From: Niabella soli DSM 19437
Lineage (GTDB): Bacteria > Bacteroidota > Bacteroidia > Chitinophagales > Chitinophagaceae
Assembly: GCF_000243115.2 (NCBI RefSeq)
Contig: NZ_CP007035.1
Span: forward strand, 2,914,001 to 2,978,000
DNA: 64,000 bases
Direction of reading: 5' to 3'
Of this stretch, positions 59,276 to 64,000 are shown piece by piece. Numbering within the stretch: the stretch's first letter is position 1; every line of letters starts with the position of its first letter. Made by a program: the position numbers and the translations under genes. The notes under the pieces are model-generated. The model did not search any database and was not told the DNA's origin. It was given only the letters and a program-made list of their open reading frames with translations.

Positions 59276-59904
59276 TGAAAAAAAAAGCTGTAACCCTGCC
59301 AGACCTGGAAGTGTCCTATCAGCAGGAATATCTTGAAGCTGGATGTGATGAAGCCGGCCGCGGCTGTTATGCGGGTCCGGTTTTCGCTGCTGCGGTTATT
59401 TTACCGATCGATTTTTATCATCCCCTGTTAAACGACAGTAAACTAATAGCACCACAGGTGCGGGTGGAGTTGCGAAAATATATTGAGGCCAATGCCCTTG
59501 CCTTTGCCGTAGCTCAGGTTGGAGTGGAAGAGATTGATACGATCAACATTTTAAAAGCCTCGCAAAAAGCCATGCATCTTGCCCTCGCTCAATTAGCGCC
59601 GGCTCCTGAATTTATTGCGGTGGACGGCAATTACTTTATACCGTATAAAAAATTAAGGCATGCCTGTATTGTTAAAGGAGATGGAAAATTAGCCAATATT
59701 GCCGCCGCCAGCATCCTTGCGAAAACCTACCGCGATGCGTACATGCAACGCATTCATGAAGAATTCCCTCAATATAACTGGGCAGCTAATAAGGGCTATG
59801 GTACCCTGGCGCACAGAAACGCTATTAAACATAGTGGCCTCTGCATTTATCATAGAAAAAGTTTTAACATTTTATCCGCTCAGTCCGAATTGTTTGAAGA
59901 TTAG
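59275..59904 (+). CDS. rnhB: Ribonuclease HII
   Basis: 209 residues. The catalytic motif GCDEAGRGCYAGPV (about 23-36) has the first two acidic residues (Asp and Glu), and LNDSKLI follows. AVDGNYFIPYKK and KGDGKLANIAAASILAKTYRD (about 121 and 138) carry the other metal-binding Asp residues. It cuts the RNA strand at RNA-DNA junctions. Last gene of the fabH operon. Confidence 0.96.
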   Translation: MKKKAVTLPDLEVSYQQEYLEAGCDEAGRGCYAGPVFAAAVILPIDFYHPLLNDSKLIAPQVRVELRKYIEANALAFAVAQVGVEEIDTINILKASQKAMHLALAQLAPAPEFIAVDGNYFIPYKKLRHACIVKGDGKLANIAAASILAKTYRDAYMQRIHEEFPQYNWAANKGYGTLAHRNAIKHSGLCIYHRKSFNILSAQSELFED

Positions 59905-59953
59905 TGGCATTGATTTTGGATATTTCATTTTTTAACACAAAAATCCGTAGCGC

Positions 59954-60198
59954 ATGAAAAAAGTGATTCTTTTGGTTATGGTCTTAATGACCTCGCTGTT
60001 TACTACGGCCTTCGCACAACCCCGGCCGCCCAGGCCGCCACATCCGCCCAGGCCACCGCATCATCATTACAAAAAAATAAACGGCATTATCATGCAGTAC
60101 ATTACCGGCACAAAAGGCCGCCGCGTCCGCCAAGACCACCGATGCCGCCGCATCACCCGCCGTTGCCGCCTCGTCCGCCGTTGCCGCCGCATCCGTAA
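59954..60198 (+). pseudogene. Small secreted His/Pro-rich protein, frameshifted in an A7 run
   Basis: The start gives a good signal peptide (MKKVILLVMVLMTSLFTTAFAQ), then PRPPRPPHPPRPPHHHYKK. After that the frame turns into a basic stretch rich in Arg that runs to a stop at 60200. If one A is added in the A7 run at 60071-60077, the next frame continues as KRHYHAVHYRHKRPPRPPRP and ends at 60198 with more PP/HP blocks, in keeping with the first half. So the intact protein would be about 81 residues, secreted, rich in His and Pro. The change is either a real frameshift or a base-calling error. Confidence 0.6.
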
Positions 60199-60218
60199 TT
60201 AAATACCAAATTACAGGT

Positions 60219-60268
60219 ATGTCTGAATAGTAATTTCATTCTTATATTTGAGAGCGCTATTCAGACAT
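60219..60268. promoter_or_regulatory. Inverted repeat enclosing a -7 box
   Basis: ATGTCTGAATAG (60219-60230) pairs perfectly with CTATTCAGACAT (60257-60268); the 26-bp centre holds TATATTTG (60243-60250), an exact TAnnTTTG box 46 nt before the next ATG. Either a regulated promoter or a terminator for the upstream gene with a TTTTTATT tail. Confidence 0.5.
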
Positions 60269-60296
60269 TTTTATTGTAAACAAATACCATCCATTT

Positions 60297-60770
60297 ATGA
60301 AAAAAACATTCCTGCTATTATTACTTTCAATTGTTTGGTGCACGGGAGCCGCCCTTGCGCAAAACACTCAAAAAGCCGACGATAAAAAACCGGAAGCAAA
60401 AAATACGGATACGAAAGACGCTGATAAAGCTGAAAATACGAATGACCGGCATGCAAAAGAAAAGGCCTTTTGGAAGAAAGTGGGCAATGATCAGAAAGAC
60501 TTCTGGAAAGGCGAGCATGAGCGGCATGTAAAAGGAGAAGGACCGGGCAAACCGCCACCGCCACCAAACCCGTTTAAAAAGAAAAAGAAACAGGATACGG
60601 AAACCGCTGCAACAACACCGGGATCCGAATCAAACAATGAGCAAAAAAGCGAGGTAAAAGAAGAACGCACCGGTCCCCGTAAACCTCCCCCACCGCCGAA
60701 CCCGTTTAAAAAGAAAAAGAAACAGGATACAGAAAAGGAAACCGGCAACGGTGACAAATACTCAAAATAA
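60297..60770 (+). CDS. Secreted Lys/Pro-rich low-complexity protein with an internal repeat
   Basis: 157 residues. Signal peptide about 1-22 (ending LAQ). The mature part is charged and low in complexity: acidic/basic stretches, then the unit PPPPPNPFKKKKKQDTE occurring twice (about 82-98 and 125-141). The DNA of the two units is identical over 32 bp (60567-60598 and 60698-60729). No domain is recognised. Such proteins may bind metal or cell-wall polymers, but nothing shows that here. Followed by a strong terminator. Confidence 0.65.
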   Translation: MKKTFLLLLLSIVWCTGAALAQNTQKADDKKPEAKNTDTKDADKAENTNDRHAKEKAFWKKVGNDQKDFWKGEHERHVKGEGPGKPPPPPNPFKKKKKQDTETAATTPGSESNNEQKSEVKEERTGPRKPPPPPNPFKKKKKQDTEKETGNGDKYSK

Positions 60771-60790
60771 AAAACTACTCTTTTTATTAA

Positions 60791-60820
60791 AAGCACCGGT
60801 GCGCAACCGGTGCTTTTTTT
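60791..60820 (+). terminator. Rho-independent terminator
   Basis: AAGCACCGGT-GCGC-AACCGGTGCTT stem followed by TTTTTT, 20 bp after the stop codon of the Lys/Pro-rich protein. Confidence 0.9.
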
Positions 60821-61028
60821 AGTTTGTATATACGTTCCATAAAACTATTTACGCAGGCTAAACAGGTCTCCCGCATCCCGATGGCAACCCTGTCGAGTGG
60901 ACATATCTTTGATTTTGAAAAGGGCTTATCGATTCGCGTTTTGTTTCTTTTTTTTCTTTACCTACTTTTCTCCCGATGAATCGCTTATGCATCAAAATAA
61001 GGAACACGATTCAGGCGCTTACAGCGCC

Positions 61029-61165
61029 GCGTGTTTATAGTATTCATGATCCTCTACGCAACGCATCGGCTCTCCCGCCTCAGCGGGACCGCGTAAACAC
61101 GAGGCTCCCATGGAGCCCCAATCTTATATGTTCAACCTACTATAAACCCGCTGCTCCTGACGGAG
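61029..61165 (+). repeat. Dispersed intergenic repeat, copy 2
   Basis: TGTTTATAG, CATGAT, GCATCGGCTC, CCGCGTAAA in order, then palindromes GGCTCCCATGGAGCC and GCTCCTGACGGAGC. It corresponds to the copy at 28962-29045, which is in the opposite orientation. It takes up most of the gene-free stretch before the sulfatase; no gene is seen there. Confidence 0.6.
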
Positions 61166-61356
61166 CAATTTGTATCGTCTCAAAAAAAGTTTACAATTAT
61201 TTAGATAATCCTGTTATGTATTTACGACAAGACAACTTCCTAACTTAATGACATGTCCCTTCAGGGATTGTGCGCTTATCTTGATGCATTTGACCAATGG
61301 CCCGGCGCAGATACCAAATCAGCGCATGCTTATCAAATTGGTGTTATCTTTAATAC

Positions 61357-62892
61357 ATGAAGTACTTCATCGCAATCTGTCTTTTGTTGCTGCAGCAATT
61401 AGCTGTTGCACAATCTGCCAAACAACCCAACATAGTAGTGATCATCTCCGACGATCATGCTTACCAGGCCATCAGCGCTTATGGCAGCCGGTTTATGCAA
61501 ACCCCGGGTATCGACCGCCTGGCGAAAGAAGGCGCACAGTTTACCAACGCTTATGTCACCAACTCGCTTTGCGGACCTAGTCGTGCCACTTTTTTATCCG
61601 GCAAATACAGTCATATTAACGGTTTTGAGGATAATGATCATTCTACTTTTGATTTTAACCAGGACATTTTTGTAAAGCGCCTGCAAACAGCGGGATACCA
61701 AACGGCCTGGATCGGGAAAATGCACCTGGGGGAAAATACACCGCAGGGATTCACCTATTACAATATATTACCAGGGCAGGGAGAGTATTATAATCCTGAT
61801 TTTATTTCCACCGGAGGTAAAAAAACCCGGCATGAAGGCTATGTAACCAATATTATCACACAGCTTTCCGAGGACTGGCTGGGCCAGAGAGATGCCTCCA
61901 AACCTTTTTGCCTGGTTGTGGGCCATAAAGCCACCCATCGTACCTGGATGCCGGACCTGCAGGACCTGGGCGCCTTTGACAAACAGACCTTTCCGTTACC
62001 GGCTACTTTTTATGACGATTATGCCACCCGCAAAGCGGCTAAAGTACAGGATATGACGGTAGCCCAAACCATGCAATTGGGTTATGATCTGAAAGTATTT
62101 CCTTCCAGGGAAGAAGAAAACAAAATGGGAGCTGTTAAACGAATGTCACCCGCGCAGCGAACCGCCTGGGACGCCTACTATGACCAGGTAAAAAAGGAGT
62201 TTGATGAAAAGAAATTAACCGGTAAGGCGCTTACTGAATGGAAATACCAGCGGTATATAAAAGACTACCTGTCTACAGCCAAATCCTTAGACCGGAACAT
62301 AGCGGAATTGCTGCACTATCTTGATACGCATGACCTGACCAAAAACACAATCGTAATTTATATGTCGGACCAGGGGTTTTTTATGGGCGAGCACGGATGG
62401 TTTGACAAGCGGTGGATGTATGAAGAATCCTTCAGAACGCCTATGGTGATGCGTTATCCCGGCGTTATTAAACCCGGCACCAAAATCAACGGTTATATAA
62501 TGAACCTGGATATAGCCCCAACACTGCTGCAGGCGGGAAATGCAGCGGTGCCGGATGCCATGCAGGGCATTTCTTTTCTGCCATTGTTAAAAGGAAAGGC
62601 CTATACCCCCAGAAAGGCTATGTATTATCATTATTATGAAAATACGGTACATCATGTTTCTCCGCAGTTTGGCATAAAGGCCGGACGTTATAAACTGATC
62701 CGCTATTACGAAAGGGTGAATGCCTGGGAATTATTCGACCTTGAAAAAGATCCGCAGGAATTAAAAAATGTATACGCTGATAAAAATTATGCTAAAGTAG
62801 TTACGAACTTAAAAAACCAACTGCTACAACTGATCGAACAGTATAAAGATAAAGAGGCAAAAAAACTATTCTTAACCCCCGTTGCCGATTAA
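61357..62892 (+). CDS. Type I sulfatase, secreted
   Basis: 511 residues. Signal peptide about 1-18 (ending AVAQ). The formylglycine motif is CGPSR, with Cys72 to be converted, in LCGPSRATFLSGKY. Metal-binding Asp-Asp lies in ISDDH (about 30-34), and YMSDQGFFMGEHGW (about 322-335) is the second metal segment. The C-terminal domain resembles N-acetylglucosamine-6-sulfatase and heparan sulfatase members. It would remove sulfate esters from glycans. The formylglycine-generating enzyme is not in the window. Its stop codon overlaps that of the convergent nadK gene by two bases. Confidence 0.92.
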   Translation: MKYFIAICLLLLQQLAVAQSAKQPNIVVIISDDHAYQAISAYGSRFMQTPGIDRLAKEGAQFTNAYVTNSLCGPSRATFLSGKYSHINGFEDNDHSTFDFNQDIFVKRLQTAGYQTAWIGKMHLGENTPQGFTYYNILPGQGEYYNPDFISTGGKKTRHEGYVTNIITQLSEDWLGQRDASKPFCLVVGHKATHRTWMPDLQDLGAFDKQTFPLPATFYDDYATRKAAKVQDMTVAQTMQLGYDLKVFPSREEENKMGAVKRMSPAQRTAWDAYYDQVKKEFDEKKLTGKALTEWKYQRYIKDYLSTAKSLDRNIAELLHYLDTHDLTKNTIVIYMSDQGFFMGEHGWFDKRWMYEESFRTPMVMRYPGVIKPGTKINGYIMNLDIAPTLLQAGNAAVPDAMQGISFLPLLKGKAYTPRKAMYYHYYENTVHHVSPQFGIKAGRYKLIRYYERVNAWELFDLEKDPQELKNVYADKNYAKVVTNLKNQLLQLIEQYKDKEAKKLFLTPVAD

Positions 62893-63776
62893 GCCGGTGT
62901 ATTTCTTCTATCGAGGCCCCAGATCAGTTTGGTCTGGAGTGTATGCAGAAAATTATTCTCGCTGAGGCGGATCAGCGCTATGGTAAACCGTTCTTTTCGC
63001 ACCGCCAGTGATACATTTTTGGTCACGATCTCTTTTCTCGAATCCAGCGCGCAGATAATATCATCCGAGCGGCTTTCTATTTCAAAAGAAATGATGCTGT
63101 TATCACTGATCACCAGGGAGCGCATATTCAGGTGGTGCGGCGCCACGGGTGTAATAACAAAATTGCCGGAGTCCGGGAAAACGATAGGGCCACCGCAGCT
63201 TAAGGAATAACCCGTAGAGCCCGTTGGGGTTGCCACCACCAGTCCATCGGCCCAGTACACATTTAAAAATTCTCCGTTGATAAAGGTATGTACTTTGATC
63301 ATAGACGCGGTGTCGCGCTTATGAATGGCAAATTCGTTTAAGCCAAAAGGTTTGTCGCCAAAAAGAGGAATATCGGCATCTAAATGCACCAGTGTTCGCT
63401 GTTCTGTTACATAGGTACGGGAGGCCAGCGCTTTTATGGCCAGTTTTAAATTATCTCTTCCGATGCTTGCCAAAAAGCCCAGGCGGCCGAAATTGATGCC
63501 CATTATGGCAATGGGTTTGTCAGAAACCAGCGCTACCGTGTCCAGCAAGGTACCGTCACCGCCAAGACTGATAATGCATTCCACATCTTTTGAAAGATCG
63601 GCCGTTTCCCGGAATACAGCGGTAGTTGCATCCAGTCCGATTGCTTCCTTTATTTCCTCAAAAAAAGGTTCAAAAACGATCAACTGAAGGTCATAATTTT
63701 TTACTTCGCTGAAAAACGTTTTTACATCCTCCAGCTTTAGCTGATCGATCCCGCGGCTATAAACGGCAATGGTCAT
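62889..63776 (-). CDS. nadK: NAD kinase
   Basis: 295 residues, cytoplasmic. The motif ISLGGDGTLLDTVAL (about 69-83) has the catalytic Asp in GGDG. NEFAIHKRDTAS, GSTGYSLSCGGPIV and DGLVVATPTG follow in the usual order. It makes NADP from NAD and ATP. It starts 2 bp after the stop of an outer-membrane protein gene on the same strand, so the two are probably one transcript. Confidence 0.96.
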   Translation of the reverse strand: MTIAVYSRGIDQLKLEDVKTFFSEVKNYDLQLIVFEPFFEEIKEAIGLDATTAVFRETADLSKDVECIISLGGDGTLLDTVALVSDKPIAIMGINFGRLGFLASIGRDNLKLAIKALASRTYVTEQRTLVHLDADIPLFGDKPFGLNEFAIHKRDTASMIKVHTFINGEFLNVYWADGLVVATPTGSTGYSLSCGGPIVFPDSGNFVITPVAPHHLNMRSLVISDNSIISFEIESRSDDIICALDSRKEIVTKNVSLAVRKERFTIALIRLSENNFLHTLQTKLIWGLDRRNTPA

Positions 63777-63778
63777 GG

Positions 63779-64000
63779 TTAAAAAATATCCTTCTTTTGT
63801 AAATATATGCCCTTTTCACCTAAATGATTAATGGACAGCTCTACCTTAAGCGTAAAATCATATCCCGTAAAAATATCAAACCCAACACCGCCGCCGATCA
63901 GGAACCGGTTGGAAAGGCGGTTTGCAGGACTTGGATTCGGATCATAGGCATACCCCGCATTTGTAAATACCTTTCCGTATATCTTTAAAGGGATTGGTAT
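63779..64000 (-). CDS. C-terminal end of an outer-membrane beta-barrel protein (surface antigen/BamA-like), partial
   Basis: 73 codons plus stop remain; the rest lies beyond the window. The peptide has alternating hydrophobic strands: KIYGKVFTNAGYAYDPN, RLSNRFLIGGGVGFDI, YDFTLKVELSINHLG, ending in LQKKDIF with a terminal Phe as barrel proteins usually do. The spacing and the 'NAGYAYD...N.RLSN..L...G.G.D' pattern match the end of bacterial surface antigen (D15) barrels. In Bacteroidota, nadK commonly sits near uppS and bamA, which supports the call. It would act in the outer membrane. Confidence 0.6.
   Translation of the reverse strand: MPIPLKIYGKVFTNAGYAYDPNPSPANRLSNRFLIGGGVGFDIFTGYDFTLKVELSINHLGEKGIYLQKKDIF

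Noticed and set aside
60567-60729. Two identical 32-bp units as a CRISPR-like array
   Set aside because: Only two copies, in frame within a coding sequence, with no cas genes.
61248-61580. 110-codon frame overlapping the sulfatase start
   Set aside because: The sulfatase frame has the signal peptide and the CGPSR motif; this one has no coding character.

Overview
The window comes from a Bacteroidota chromosome, most likely a member of the Chitinophagaceae or a close relative. This rests on several things seen together: a flexirubin/aryl-polyene pigment locus, large outer-membrane beta-barrel receptors with carboxypeptidase-like plug domains, DUF2911 and DUF5606 proteins, a Bacteroidota-style glycine cleavage H protein, many TAnnTTTG promoter boxes, almost no Shine-Dalgarno sequences, and many palindromic intergenic repeats. 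Neither genus nor species can be fixed from the sequence. No rRNA, tRNA or CRISPR array was found.

Layout. 1-1656 is the 3' part of an M1 aminopeptidase. 1661-16065 (all minus strand) is a type II fatty-acid/polyketide-like pigment cluster. It holds three ketosynthases with a full Cys-His-His set, two ketosynthase-like proteins without the cysteine, two acyl carrier proteins, two hotdog dehydratase-like proteins, a hotdog thioesterase, a flavin halogenase-like enzyme, two methyltransferases, LolA, a lipoprotein, a NodB-type deacetylase and an LpxL-like acyltransferase. An ORF6N gene and a small membrane-protein island interrupt it. 16152-21572 holds nitrilase, DUF2911, a frameshifted TonB-C protein, a YXWGXW lipoprotein, M3 oligopeptidase and DUF5606. 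21759-26745 is an outer-membrane barrel followed by an ECF sigma factor, a membrane anti-sigma-like protein and two Spy/CpxP-like proteins. 26829-36113 holds a beta-propeller protein, a HAD phosphatase, M13 peptidase, a GH63-like glucosidase and an amidase. 36276-40160 is the oxidative pentose-phosphate set gnd-zwf-pgl. 41369-44845 holds a Rieske protein, hflX, alanine dehydrogenase and tsaE. 44988-52597 is three tandem outer-membrane barrel paralogues. 52880-56475 holds gcvH, a VanZ-like protein, a CxxC small membrane protein and typA. 57310-59904 is fabH, a lipid kinase and rnhB. 59954-64000 holds small secreted proteins, a sulfatase, nadK and the end of an outer-membrane barrel.

How the genes work together. 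The pigment cluster should build an ACP-bound polyene (KS/CLF pairs, ACPs, dehydratases), decorate the aromatic head (halogenase-like enzyme, methyltransferase) and attach or move the product in the envelope (acyltransferase, LolA, lipoprotein). The starter-making ammonia lyase, CoA ligase, ketoreductase, dialkylresorcinol enzymes and exporter are not in the window, so the pathway must be split across the genome. The most interesting reading is that the two dehydratase-like proteins carry complementary halves of the FabZ catalytic dyad (His in one, Glu in the other) and may work only as a heterodimer.

The window also has two homopolymer-associated frameshifts, a palindrome family that supplies the stop codon of two different genes, paired longer repeats flanking a membrane-protein gene, and four genes whose -7 box lies only 4-7 nt from the start codon.
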